The position numbers and the translations under genes were made by a program. Below the pieces are notes generated by a model. It searched no databases. It had not been told where the DNA came from and was given only the letters and a program-made list of their open reading frames with translations. Positions 21,832 to 32,625 of a stretch of 64,000 nucleotides of DNA are shown in pieces (the first letter of the stretch is position 1; each line of letters starts with the position of its first letter). This DNA comes from Notolepis coatsorum. Lineage: Eukaryota > Chordata > Actinopteri > Aulopiformes > Paralepididae. The stretch lies in NCBI GenBank assembly GCA_963971535.1, contig OZ020591.1, positions 13,795,577 to 13,859,576 on the forward strand, read 5' to 3'.

Positions 21832-22989
21832 GCAGCTACGCTGTGCGTTCTCTAAAAGTAATGCAGGCTACTGGTGAGCTGGTTAACTAGCAGCTACACT
21901 GTGTGTTCTCTAAAAGTAATGCAGGCTACTGGTGAGCTAATGTTAACTAGCAGCTACACTGTGTGTTCTCTAAAAGTAATGAAGGCTACTGGTGAGCTAA
22001 TGTTAACTAGCAGCTACACTGTGTTCTCTAAAAGTAATGCAGGCTACTGGTGAGCTAATGTTAACTAGCAGCTACGCTGTGTGTTCTCTAAAAGTAATGC
22101 AGGCTACTGGTGAGCTAATGTTAACTAGCAGCTACACTGTGTGTTCTCTAAAAGTAATGCAGGCTACTGGTGAGCTAACGTTAACTAGCAGCTACACTGT
22201 GTGTTATCTAAAAGTAATGAAGGCTACTGGTGAGCTAATGTTAACTAGCAGCTACGCTGTGTGTTCTCTAAAAGTAATGAAGGCTACTGGTGAGCTAACG
22301 TTAACTAGCAGCTACACTGTGTGTTCTCTAAAAGTAATGCAGGCTACTGGTGAGCTAATGTTAACTAGCAGCTACGCTGTGTGTTCTCTAAAAGTAATGC
22401 AGGCTACTGGTGAGCTAACGTTAACTAGCAGCTACACTGTGTTCTCTAAAAGTAATGCAGGCTACTGGTGAGCTAACGTTAACTAGCAGCTACGCTGTGT
22501 GTTCTCTAAAAGTATTGCAGGCTACTGGTGAGCTGGTTAACTAGCAGCTACACTGTGTTCTCTAAAAGTAATGCAGGCTACTGGTGAGCTAACGTTAACT
22601 AGCAGCTACACTGTGTTCTCTAAAAGTAATGAAGGCTACTGGTGAGCTAACGTTAACTAGCAGCTACACTGTGTTCTCTAAAAGTAATGAAGGCTACTGG
22701 TGAGCTAACGTTAACTAGCAGCTACACTGTGTTCTCTAAAAGTAATGCAGGCTACTGGTGAGCTAACGTTAACTAGCAGCTACACTGTGTGTTCTCTAAA
22801 AGTAATGCAGGCTACTGGTGAGCTAATGTTAACTAGCAGCTACACTGTGTGTTCTCTAAAAGTAATGCAGGCTACTGGTGAGCTAACGTTAACTAGCAGC
22901 TACACTGTGTGTTCTCTAAAAGTAATGCAGGCTACTGGTGAGCTAACGTTAACTAGCAGCTACACTGTGTGTTCTCTAAAAGTAATCCT

Positions 22990-25090
22990 GAAGAAATTCC
23001 CTCTCTCTGCCGATTTCCCAGTAGACCTAACACCTGACTCTCTGACACATTGGATAGAAACGCAGCTCTGCTTCATCCGTGCGAGAATACAACCAGCGTT
23101 GCGCGCCTCTGGGACAGAGACACATCGGCAGAAAAGAAAAGTTTCCATGACCAAGCTGGCATACCTCTGGCAACATCGCAAGTCAAAGGCAATCAATATC
23201 ATTTTGAATAATAGCCGTTTTCCCGACCCCCCCCCCCCCCCCCATTGTTAGTGATACAAGCAATGTGTATAACTACTATAAAGCCAAATGTCAAACTGCA
23301 CCAAGCGCTGCCACTCCCCTAGCCATGCCCCCTTGGTGCAATTTCATTGACAAAATAGAGCCAGGCTATTTCCCAGACACCCATGATTTTACAACAGAAT
23401 AAGTGGATGCAGTTCTGACTTCTCTTCCCAATAACAAGGCTAGCGGATCTGATGGGGTCATCTATGAGACGTTGAGAGCTACCAGGCCCACGTCAACACA
23501 GACACTCACACATATCTTCAATGCCTGCCTGATCAATGAGAAGGTGCCTGATTCATGGAAAGGGGCCCTCATCCATAGAATACCAAAAAAGGAAAATATA
23601 TCAGATGATCCTTCCACTTGGCGTGACATTTCACTATTGCCCACTATATATAAAGTCTTTATGAAGTGCCTACTCACCCTCATCTTACCCTGGCTGGTGG
23701 ACACAGGGATTCTCTCCCCCCATCAGAAAGCTTATATCAACAGACAGGGAATGAACGAACATGTGTTTTGCTTAAAAACCGGAATAGACGATTTCAAACA
23801 TGAATCATCCAAATTTTACAGTGTTTTTGGACTTTAGAGACGCATTTGGTACACTCTCCCATGAGGTGATGTTAAAAACATTAGAGGAAATACACCTGCC
23901 TCAGCCTTTTGTGAATATTGTATCCAGTGTATACCAAGGTTCATTTATCCAAGTTATCTGTGGGCAGCAGCTCACAGAGCCGATTGCACTGAAGGTGGGA
24001 ATAAAAACTGTCTGTCCCTGGAGTGCCGTGAACTTCATCCTAGCACTCAACCAGTGGATGAAGTGGATTTACCAGTGCGCTCCTCTGCATGTCCGATCCC
24101 CAAATCCTGTTCAGGGATACGAGGACGACGTGCAGGTGTCATCACGACAGGAAGATGTCATCATTAACATGCTGGCACGCACTGATGAGTTCCTCCAGTG
24201 GTCAGGGCTGGAGGTGAAGCAAGCCAAGTGCGCCGTACTCCATGAGCGCCGCAGTGGAGGCAACCGCTGGTATAAGGCCAAGAACGACAAGCCCCCCTCC
24301 TTTCTTGTAATGGGCCAACCCATCAAGGTGTATTCCCGTAATGAGACCTACCCATACCTTGGCCACAGGTTTAACATCGCTGGAGAGTGGGGGGAGCAGG
24401 TCGAGGAGCTCACTACAGAGTTTCTCCATCGTCTACACCTGATTGACCTGTCCCCCCTCCCCGTCATCATGAAGTTCCAGGCTGTGAGAGAGGTGGCTCT
24501 GGCTAAAATCCAACACCTTTTTGCCAATGTACACATCCCTCTCAAGGCACTGAGAGAAATGACAAAAAAAACTGTTCAGCTGGTCAGAAAGTGGGTAGGC
24601 CTCAACACACACTCCACACGGGGCATGATCTTTCTCCCATGTGGAGAGGGAGGGCTGGGAGTCCCCAATGTCGAGTGGACCTACATAGCCACCAGGCTAG
24701 CCCACCTGCTCCACATGCTTAACAATGATGATGTCACCGTCAGAGAAATGGCCAGGGCCTCTCTCCTGCTGTATCTACGCAGAAGGAAGATCCCCCTGGC
24801 CACCGCAGACCAGAATAACTTCCTCTGCTTCAGGAAGAAAGACTCTGGGAAACTGGACTCTCGGGCCAAGGGCTTCGGGGTCTGGTCTGACTGGCCAGAT
24901 CTCAATGACCTCTGCAACCAGACCAGACAAGACCCACCAACACACAGACTGAAGTCCCTGTCTCTGATGAACTTTAGCTGTGCTAAAGTGAATGGAGTTT
25001 CCTGAGATTTGCGAGAACCACTGGCAGCACTCTGATTGTCATCATCTGAAATGGGAGAATATTTATACAGTGATGATGATGAAAGCATTC
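22990..25090 (+). mobile_element. R2-like non-LTR retrotransposon, truncated
   Basis: Coding sequence starts right at the end of the minisatellite and runs to about 25005, with a short trailing region. No APE endonuclease is seen. The RT and the long C-terminal part resemble site-specific (R2/NeSL-like) elements more than the L2 or Rex1 copies in this window. Clade uncertain. Confidence 0.6.
23257..25005 (+). pseudogene. R2-like reverse transcriptase, frameshifted
   Basis: Frame 1 (to 23837) has LPNNKASGSDGVIYETLR, PDSWKGALIHRIPKK, WRDISLLPTIYKVFMKCL and SPHQKAYINRQGMNEHVF. A frameshift near 23800-23835 moves to frame 2 (23800-25005), which continues VFLDFRDAFGTLSHEVML (first catalytic Asp), KVGIKTVCPWSAVNFIL, GYEDDVQVSS at the usual (Y/F)xDD site, WSGLEVKQAKCAVLH, YPYLGHRF, then a thumb/linker region rich in Arg and Leu ending FGVWSDWPDLNDLC. 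An in-frame TAA also lies at 23400-23402. The catalytic pair DD is kept but preceded by Glu instead of the common Ala. The zinc knuckle and restriction-like endonuclease expected in R2-type proteins are not seen, so the 3' end is probably lost. Confidence 0.7.
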
Positions 25091-25393
25091 ATTTTTCATT
25101 TAGGTTTTGTTTGCATGTATGGCGCTTAGGGGTGTAACGGTACGCGAATACGTACTGTACCACCTCAATGTGGTCCTCCGGTACAGTATGCGCTGTGCAC
25201 CGAACGATTGCAACGGTACGGAACCTTTTTTTGCGGAACTTAAATCCCCCCGGCCCTAATATAACGTGCACAACTAACCGGATGTTGTTTGTTCATCCCA
25301 CGCAGCGCGCAGCTACACTGAACGAGAGCTGTAATTCAGCATAGCATATTAGCCTTAGTATGGCGAATCAATACTAACTGACAAGCCAGATCT

Positions 25394-26812
25394 ATGTCAT
25401 TGTTCAACTTTATTGTGAACTTTATCACGCATTTGAAACGGCATCACCCGAATGTGAATATCACAAGGAAGAAACAGACCCTAGTGCAAACCCAGCTTCT
25501 CATTTATATATATTGCTTAGCTAAAGTCCTGGAAACACTAGTAAGTAAACAACTCAAATATTACCTTTCAACTAACTCCATACTTAGCTCTCAACAATCT
25601 GGTTTTAGAGCCAAACATAGTACAACATCAGCCATCACTCAGGTTACAAATGACATTATTTCAGCATTAGATAAGAAGAAACATTGTGCTGCCCTCTTTG
25701 TTGACTTATCAAAAGCATTTGACACAGTTGATCACTACTTACTTCTAAAGAAATTATCTAACATTGGGTTGGATGATAATGCCTGTGTCTGGTTTCAGGA
25801 TTATCTATCTTCTAGGCGGCAGTGTGTGAAGTTAGGTCAAGCACAATCTGAATTCTTGGCCATGACTAAAGGTGTGCCACAAGGTTCAGTTTTGGGTCCT
25901 GTCCTTTTTACAATTTATATTAATGATATTGTTTCTTCTTTGTATGGATGTCCTGCCCATCTGTATGCTGATGACACAATTGTGTACTGTATTGCAGACT
26001 CTGTACAGCTGGCCTTTGAGAAATTGCAACTTTCCTTTTATGCTCTACAGGATGCCCTTACTAGTCTTAAATTGGTTCTTAATGCTAGTAAGACAAAGTT
26101 TATGTTATTTTCAAGAGCAAGGAATATTAACCTTGATGATGTGAGGATATCTACTGTCAGTGGCTCTTGTATAGAGAGAGTCACTGAGTATAAATATCTC
26201 GGCCTGTGGCTCGACAAGAAATTTACATTTAAGTTCCATGTGGAAAATCTTGCCACTAAACTGCGACAGAAAATTGGTTTCCTGTACAGAAACAGATCCA
26301 ATTTTCCTCTATTTAGTAGAAAAAGAATTGTGGAATCAGTCTTCTTATCAGTTTTGGACTATGGTGATGTAATTTATAGGCATGCTGCGGCATCAACTCT
26401 TAAACCTCTGGATTCTGCATATCACTCAGCTCTCAGATTTATAACTGGTGACAGATATGATACTCACCATTGTGTCCTGTATGATAGGGTGGGTTGGCCT
26501 TCTCTTGCAGAAAGGCGCAACAAACACTGGTATTTATTTATTTTTAAAGCCCTTATTGGTAAACAACCTGTTTATATCTCCTCACTGTTAATTTGGAATA
26601 TTGGAACCTATTCAACTCGATCGAATGACTGGATGGTTCTTAGGGTTCCTCAGATTTGTTCTGAGCTAGGGAAGTCAGCCTTTTCCTTTGATGCCTCTAA
26701 CTCATGGAATGTCCTTCAACTCACGCTAAAATTGGAGGTTCTCCCTTCCCTTGGAATGTTTACATGTATGATTTCAGACCATTGTGTGACTACCTGTAAC
26801 TGTTTTAGTTGA
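25394..26812 (+). CDS. chimeric frame: hAT BED remnant fused to LINE reverse transcriptase
   Basis: One open frame of 472 codons. Residues 1-35 come from the hAT transposase (FITHLKRHHPNVNI, the His-His half of a BED zinc finger). From about residue 40 it is a LINE RT: LAKVLETLVSKQLKYYL, SGFRAKHSTTSAITQV, LFVDLSKAFDTVDH, GVPQGSVLGPVLFTIYIND, HLYADDTIVYC (catalytic DD), LNASKTKFMLFSR, EYKYLGLWLDKKFTF, VFLSVLDYGDVIYRHAAAS and a C-terminal ALRFITGDRYDTHHCVLYD block. All RT motifs are intact, but the endonuclease is missing by 5' truncation. The fusion looks accidental: the LINE landed in the same orientation and frame. Whether it is expressed is unknown. Confidence 0.7.
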   Translation: MSLFNFIVNFITHLKRHHPNVNITRKKQTLVQTQLLIYIYCLAKVLETLVSKQLKYYLSTNSILSSQQSGFRAKHSTTSAITQVTNDIISALDKKKHCAALFVDLSKAFDTVDHYLLLKKLSNIGLDDNACVWFQDYLSSRRQCVKLGQAQSEFLAMTKGVPQGSVLGPVLFTIYINDIVSSLYGCPAHLYADDTIVYCIADSVQLAFEKLQLSFYALQDALTSLKLVLNASKTKFMLFSRARNINLDDVRISTVSGSCIERVTEYKYLGLWLDKKFTFKFHVENLATKLRQKIGFLYRNRSNFPLFSRKRIVESVFLSVLDYGDVIYRHAAASTLKPLDSAYHSALRFITGDRYDTHHCVLYDRVGWPSLAERRNKHWYLFIFKALIGKQPVYISSLLIWNIGTYSTRSNDWMVLRVPQICSELGKSAFSFDASNSWNVLQLTLKLEVLPSLGMFTCMISDHCVTTCNCFS

Positions 26813-26975
26813 TATTTTAAAATTATTTTTAAAACGTTTTTAATTTGTTTTACTCTGGTGTTTAAATTTCTGTGAATATTGTTTTTTTTATTATGTACTG
26901 TACAATCGTCGTTTCTGTAAATGAGGGAAATCTCAGATGCTTACGATTTTAAATAAAGGTTGAAATGAAATATAA
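25498..26975 (+). mobile_element. 5'-truncated LINE (YADDT-type)
   Basis: The RT part is described under 25394-26812. The 3' UTR runs to ACGATTTTAAATAAAGGTTG and AAATGAAAT followed by an A-run at about 26971-26979. This same family forms the interrupted host LINE at 35513-54145. No TSD identified because the surrounding hAT sequence is rearranged. Confidence 0.75.
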
Positions 26976-27747
26976 AAAAAAAGGTTTACAGTGGTTTGCC
27001 TTAAATAATGTTTGGCACACAAAGATCGAACTGACTGAAAAATATAGGGTACATTTGTCAAAGTATTAACTTAGTGCAAACAAACAATATGCTCAGCCAG
27101 CACTAGACTTTCCTTTCTTTAAAATAAACACAAAAAAAACAATGTCAACCATGTTTAAATTCCCTGATTGTCAGTTCTTAATGGAAAGATTAGTTTTCCG
27201 CTTGAAATTAAAGTGCAGTATTTAAAAGGAAAGGAATATGGCTGGATTTCTTATCGAAAGGAAAAGTGTCACTGTTATTTAAAATAAATAAACTAACACA
27301 CACACTACTGTTTCAAAACAACACTGCTCTGTTCATTATATTTAAAAAATACGTACATTATCTGTCTACATTTATTTAGACTAACATTATTTAAATATTG
27401 AGTGCAACTGTGGTGGATTAACGTAATTCGGTGAGTTGGAACTATCTATGGGTTGGGGGACTGCACGCACATTTTAGCGTCACAGACCTTCTCGACTCTA
27501 ACGTTACCGGAGTTGAATCTAGTTGATAACATGCAGTGGAAAAGCGGCAATAGTCCCGGTTGGAGTTAGTAAACACTGTTGTGTGTTAGCCTTCTTGGAT
27601 GTTGAATAAACGCCTATCATTGTCTTTCAACACCCCGCCTCTCAGACTCTCATTTTCTCTAGCTAGTAGCTACGGTAACATTTCATTCAGCTGTATTAAC
27701 GTTAGGGCTGGCGGGCTACCATAGTCAAAGTGCGTTGTACAAACTGT
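26976..27747. other. AT-rich remainder of hAT E
   Basis: No coding sequence or repeat termini recognised. It is presumed interior of element E, which resumes after the LINE. Confidence 0.35.
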
Positions 27748-27851
27748 TAGGGCTGGGCAATATAACGATAACGATAAATATCGCGATATATTTTAATAAT
27801 CGATATCAAATATCGAAAATAAAATCAAATCGAAAAATCGTTTTTTAATTT

Positions 27852-27902
<51 letters not shown>

Positions 27903-28502
27903 GTTGTGACCTGCAACAGGGCAGTTTTAAAACCAGAGACAGTGGACAGACTTGTCTTTCTTGCCTGCAACTTAAAGTAATGGCTTTGCTTGTCCAAATG
28001 ACAATACTGACCAAATTGAGATTTATTTTTCTCTTGTCCATTTATTTTGTTTGCTTTATAATTTAAAATACAGTTTGAAACCGTCTGTACACAGTAGGCT
28101 ATGTGTGCTAGCAGAACTAGACTCCAGTCACGAGTCACGGTGCACATGTGCGGTGGTTTGTCCACCAAAAAAGCGCCAAAAGATCGAAAATAAACTAGCA
28201 GAGCCAGAACTGTTCAACTCCCCTGGAGCCACAGCCAGCAGAGAAGCCGGTTTACTTTCGCTTTTAAACCAGCTGCAGCCTGAGAACTGGAGTGTGAGGG
28301 GACGTAACACTAAAGATGGCGGCAGCAACAAAGAATTGCTGCAAAATAAACATACATCTGTTATTTATAAAAAAAAAAAAAAACGCTAAATTTTTTTTTA
28401 TATATATTTATAACGATTTAGATAATTATGGATATCGAGAAATATGATAACATTATCATATCGTTATCGCAATATGATTTTTTTCCATATCGCCCAGCCC
28501 TA
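27748..28502. mobile_element. hAT element B, copy 2
   Basis: Termini TAGGGCTGGGCAATAT and CATATCGCCCAGCCCTA, exact 8-bp TSD CAAACTGT (27740-27747, 28503-28510). 755 bp, contains a (TA)n run at 27859-27893. No transposase. Confidence 0.92.
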
Positions 28503-28789
28503 CAAACTGTGCTAAGTGCTAACGTTATGGCAAGATGTGTGTAGGCCTATGTAATGTTAATGGCTATGTTTTTAAAGTCGTAATGAAGATTGATTTATAA
28601 TATATTGCGCTTGCAATTTCCACACTAGCACCTGCTGCCAGCTGAGCAGCCAGCACGTCACCTCTCCCGGCTCCGTGCCAAATGAAGATATTTTTTTTTG
28701 CTCATCCCGTGAACCGAACAATACACACACGCCCCGAACCGGGGAGGTCGTGCCGAACGGTGTACGGTTCGAATACGTACCGTTCCACC

Positions 28790-29818
28790 CAGGGGAGGAA
28801 ACAAACTTTTTGGCTTACTAGCCAACTGGCGAGTATATGATTTTTTTTACCAGCCAAACAGATTTTTTACCAGCCATAAATAAATCGCTAATTGTGATAA
28901 TTACTTCTTTGTATGTCTTTGTCTAAATTGATTTTCAATCATAGTAATAATCACACCGTGTCTCTACACTTTAAAATATTTATTACCATAAAACATTAAG
29001 TGTCTCTACTCTTCACAATATTAGCATAAAACATATATTAATCACACCGTCTCTACTCTTCAAAATATTAGGATATCACATATTAACATGAAAGAGGGAA
29101 CTATTCTGGACTGGGTTGGGCTGAACTGGGCAGTGAAAGATGCTGGGCTGGACTGGGTTGGGCAGGGAAAGTTGGGCTGGTCTAGGTTGGGCTGGACTGG
29201 GCTAGGCAGTGAAAGAACCAAGCATTTCACTGTAATGTAATAGCTAAATAAAACAACTTGAACTTGACTTGTTACATTTGCACTCTGGTTGGATGCCAAA
29301 CGTATTCTGGTTGTACTGTACTTGTGCTGTATGATGACAATACATTGGAATCTAATCTCATGTCAACGCTAGGGGTTCAGCAGGTGTATTCTGAATGACG
29401 AGTATGACAACATCACCGTTGTGAAGGGCATATGGGCGAGTGGTGATATGGGGGGAAACCCGGTAATAATAAAATGTCACTTGGCTGCATTGAAAGCTTG
29501 GCGTTGCTAATAAACATAATTTAAAATAATTTTTATAATCGAGTAAAAAAAATCACTGGCTGCTTCCGCATTTTCACGCAGGAGCGCTGTGATTGCTGGC
29601 TGCTTTGTCACGTGCCTGGTGCGCCCAGCAATCACAGTGCTCCTGCGTGAAAATGCGGAAGCAGCCATTTTAGCTAGCTCAGTGATTTTCTTACTCGTTT
29701 ATAAAAATTATTTTAAATGTTTATTAGCAACGCCGAGCTTTCAAACCCTGCCGCGTGTGTGTGTGTGTGAAACCTTAATGCAACGGTGAGTACCTTTGAA
29801 ATTTATATCTGATATATA
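28790..29818 (+). mobile_element. hAT element A, copy 2 (right end lost)
   Basis: Starts CAGGGGAGGAAACAAAC and follows element A copy 1 to CTGATATAT at 29818, where homology stops at LINE sequence. It lacks hAT B at the equivalent of 3487 and keeps the palindrome (about 29496-29747). Its left end cuts the terminus of hAT E, so it is younger than E. Confidence 0.8.
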
Positions 29819-29819
29819 T

Positions 29820-30100
29820 TGTCACCCACTGTAACTGAGAAACCGTTGGTCTTGCTGAGTTTGTTATTTGATCCAAAGAGAATGGACTGTTTTACCCAGG
29901 TGTAATGATAGTTTATCAGCGAGCCAGGTGCAGATTCTGCCGAGTTCTGAGCTGAGGGTTTGTTCAACCTGTAACTTGTTCTTGTCAGAGACCAGCAGGG
30001 CTGAGTCATCCGCGAACATGAACAAGTTGCAGTCACAAGCTGATGACATGTCATTTGCATAAATGGTTGGTGACGTTCGACAGAATAAGACAAAATAAGT
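29820..30100 (-). pseudogene. LINE reverse-transcriptase fragment
   Basis: On the minus strand: CNLFMFADDSALLVSDKNKL (catalytic FADD), VEQTLSSELGRICTWLAD, KLSLHLGKT and a LFGSNNKLSKTN block after a frameshift. A CR1/L2-like RT palm fragment of about 90 residues, broken at both ends. Confidence 0.65.
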
Positions 30101-30980
30101 TGAGGAGTGGGAACTATAAGCTAGTGTAGCGAGTCGTAAACTTTAAAGTACATTAAAGCAGCAGTTGAGCAGCGTTTGTGTAGCTTTTATGGAAAATAAA
30201 TAGCAGGAGCAGTAGTGAAAATTGTCAATTTATATTGGATTGTGAAAAAAACAGCCCCGGCTGTCTTCCTCTGGTAGGTCTTCTAGCTCTGACTTGCCGT
30301 TTGCGTTTGTGGGAAATTATTATCAGGCTTGAATATTCAGTGACTTTGTACTTATTATTTACCTTATTGGGGACATTGATCTAAGTTAAAAGTTATTATT
30401 AAATGTCATTAGGTACAATCATTATCAATATAGAATATTGAGTGAGTTATGACATTGTAAGTTCATTCAGGCCTCTCCTTAGTTCAGTGGTGTGTCTGTC
30501 AAGGCCAAGCACCTGTGCATTTCCCTAGTTATCTCTGGGCCAACGTGTAGCTAAATGGGCTAGGGGAGAAAACATTTCAGCAAAAGCATAAAAGCTATGC
30601 ATTTGAATCTAGGTTTGGTGGGAAAATGCACAGATGCCTTGTTTGGCATTGGCCACCGACCACATACGCCTATGGACAGAGCAGAGCATAATAAGTAAGG
30701 AGGGCTAGGACATTTGCTCGATCTCTCTCTTTCTGGTGTCTCCTTTCTGGCTGGACTCCACTCTCTTGGTCTGGAGTCAGATGCTCTTTCTGTCTTTCTG
30801 GACTTCTATCTTTAATCTCTCTTTTCTCCATCTAGTCTCTTATTTCCTACTATATTTCTCTATCCCCTTCCTGGTTGTTCTTCTATCATGTCATTAATGT
30901 CTGTTTAAGTGTTCCATGGACCACCCTACATAAATATGTCATTCTAATTCTGATCCTTTCAATAAATACAAGACATATTG
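30101..30980. other. unassigned, LTR-like in its right part
   Basis: 30690-30980 has a long pyrimidine-rich stretch and ends CAATAAATACAAGACATATTG, reminiscent of an LTR R-U5 region. Paired termini and a TSD are not visible. 30101-30690 shows nothing recognised. Confidence 0.3.
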
Positions 30981-30988
30981 TTGAACTC

Positions 30989-31538
30989 TAGGGCTACAAC
31001 TAACGATTATTTTGGTAGTCGACTAATCTGTCGATAATTTTTTCGATTAGTCGACTAATCTAACGATGTTGTTGTTATCTCTGCTTCCTGTGGGCGCGGC
31101 TCCTTTTCCGGGCTCTTAGCAGACTTCTTAGCTTAACATAACAGACCGACAGTACGTTTTGGGGAACTAATGGGATAACTGGGAGTGCAACTAGGGCTAA
31201 AAACAATGAAATAAAATAATAATAATAAATAATATATCCTTCTTAGCAGACTTCTTAGCTTAACATCCAAGGGAACTAATGGGATAACTGGGGATGTTGT
31301 TTGCTCCTGACAAGAGTCTCAAAGTCTGGGGTGATGGTAGACAAAGCAACTCTGAGGTCATGCTCAATGTCCAATCTGTTCCTCTGCTTTGTCTTCAGCT
31401 AAGAAGCCACTTTCACAAAGATAGGTAAAAAACGTTCTATGAATTTTTTTTAATACGACGCAGCGACGCAAAAATTCGCCGTCGATGAGTTTTTATGATC
31501 GACGTCGTCGATTATGTCGACTAATCGTTGTAGCCCTA
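30989..31538. mobile_element. hAT element J, 550 bp
   Basis: Termini TAGGGCTACAACTAACGATT and CTAATCGTTGTAGCCCTA, exact 8-bp TSD TTGAACTC (30981-30988, 31539-31546). The interior has GTCGACTAATC inverted subterminal repeats and a partial tandem duplication (CTTAGCAGACTTCTTAGCTT twice). No transposase. Confidence 0.92.
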
Positions 31539-31546
31539 TTGAACTC

Positions 31547-31931
31547 TTTTCCCTTGTCTAATATTCTATATCCTTTTAGTAAACAAAACTCCCCACACGT
31601 TCGCCATACTATGATCAGACAAGCAGACAAGGAGGCAACGCTAGAAAGCAGTTTGTTTACAAAGATGTGTAAGAGAGGAGCATACAAATGTATTTGCCCC
31701 CCCCCGCCACACCTACAGAATCAAAACAAGCATGTGGAAAAGACGAGCAAGAGACAAATTTGGAGCAGAGAAACCATGAAAACTTTGTTTACAGACTTTA
31801 TGAAATTACATATTTTTGCAAAAGTAATATGACATTACTACATTTCTAGTGTACAATTGCTATAACCATACAGCCTAACTGAAATGTTTCATCTGCTTTA
31901 AATTATGATTTTGTCTGTATGGACTTTACAG
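31547..31931. other. intron sequence before candidate exon
   Basis: No repeat termini. Its end (GATTTTGTCTGTATGGACTTTACAG) has an acceptor-like pyrimidine bias. Confidence 0.35.
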
Positions 31932-32071
31932 AGCCGTATCCAATGAAGATGTCCCAGGGAAAGAATGACCTCAGTGACGGCCCCAACAAACGTGTCAGAG
32001 CTGTTTCCCCGGCTGCAGACAAGAAAGATGACCACATAGCCGGTCCTAGCCAACACCATATGCTCTCCAAG
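31932..32071 (+). CDS. candidate internal exon of the zinc-finger gene
   Basis: The acceptor CTTTACAG ends at 31931. Entry in phase 1, matching exon 2's exit, gives an open frame: PYPMKMSQGKNDLSDGPNKR, VRAVSPAADKKDDHIAGPSQ and HHMLSK, up to the donor-like AAG|GTGGTA at 32072. The composition is hydrophilic and host-like and contains no transposon motif. The exit is phase 0, while the finger exon accepts phase 1, so a direct join would shift the frame. Either another exon intervenes, a different donor is used, or this is not an exon of this gene. No homolog recognised. Confidence 0.35.
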
Positions 32072-32109
32072 GTGGTATTATGCTTCAGTTGTTATGCTTA
32101 GGGTTGGGC

Positions 32110-32150
32110 TATATTAACAAAATCTCATATCACCAGATCTTCCTTAGGTC
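32110..32150. repeat. isolated unit of the 45-bp tandem array at 33805
   Basis: AACAAAATCTCATATCACCA matches the units downstream, so the array once continued across the SINE-like and hAT F insertions. Confidence 0.5.
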
Positions 32151-32151
32151 T

Positions 32152-32612
32152 TAGCGGCACGGTGGTGTAGTGGTTAACACTGTCGCCTCACAGCAAGAAG
32201 GTCCAGGGTTCGATTCCCGCTTGGGGACCAGGTTTCCATGATGCCAGGTACCCAGGTGGGGTATCTCCCAGGCCTTTCTGTGTGGAGTTTGCATGTTCTC
32301 CCCGTGCTCGCAAGGGTTTCCCCCCCGATAAGATAAACCCAATGGAAAAAACATGCACAACAACAGATCGCTAACGCTGTGGCGTCCTTGACGAAGACGG
32401 ACAGGAGCACTTGGATTGGTCCCCTGGCGCGGCTCACGTTGACGCCTGTCTGCTCCCGGCTGCCCTTGGGGGGAAGGACGACGGGATGGGTTAATCGCAG
32501 AGACGAATCGCATCAGCGATCCTACAGACAATGCATGCGTGTGTGTTCCGGTGTGTGTGTGTTGTGGATAATAGCCAATGCCAATTAAAGACCTCTGAGC
32601 AGGTCCTGCATT
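32152..32612 (+). mobile_element. tRNA-like SINE-type repeat
   Basis: Starts CGGCACGGTGGTGTAGTGG (A-box) with B-box GGGTTCGATTCCCG about 50 bp on, then TGTGTGGAGTTTGCATGTTC, a block very common in fish interspersed repeats. The head folds only roughly as a tRNA, so it is a derived repeat rather than a tRNA gene. The 3' boundary is approximate. Confidence 0.6.
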
Positions 32613-32625
32613 ATTAATTAAGACT

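Larger units (their letters stand above)
19087..22986. repeat. 60-bp minisatellite, about 59 copies
   Basis: Tandem unit of 60 bp (58 bp where GTGTGTTCTCT is GTGTTCTCT), containing GGTGAGCTAACGTTAACTAG and TGTTCTCTAAAAGTAATGCA. Variants alternate ACG/ATG, ACACTG/ACGCTG and AATGC/TATTGC. Two solo LTRs (20765, 21626) lie inside identical 861-bp higher-order repeats. Because 60 is divisible by 3, long frames encoding 20-residue repeats appear; I treat these as non-coding. The array ends in mid-unit at 22986 where LINE sequence starts. Confidence 0.97.
25127..28789 (+). mobile_element. hAT element E, copy 1, invaded by a LINE and hAT B
   Basis: Left end TAGGGGTGTAACGGTACG at 25127. Right end TACCGTTCCACC near 28789 lacks its last bases because element A2 starts there. 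The first 260 bp match, in reverse, the copy at 57600-58362, including the start of a BED-type transposase. In this copy the first half of the BED finger is deleted (near 25390). A LINE (25498-26975) and hAT B copy 2 (27748-28502) lie inside. No usable transposase remains. Confidence 0.7.

Noticed and set aside
19659..22471. Long frames encoding 20-residue repeats (GELTLTSSYTVCSLKV type)
   Set aside because: They come from a 60-bp tandem unit divisible by three. Frame changes at each 58-bp unit and no start context or flanking exons support coding.
19087..22986. CRISPR-like regular array
   Set aside because: Units are contiguous with no unique spacers, and the window is eukaryotic.
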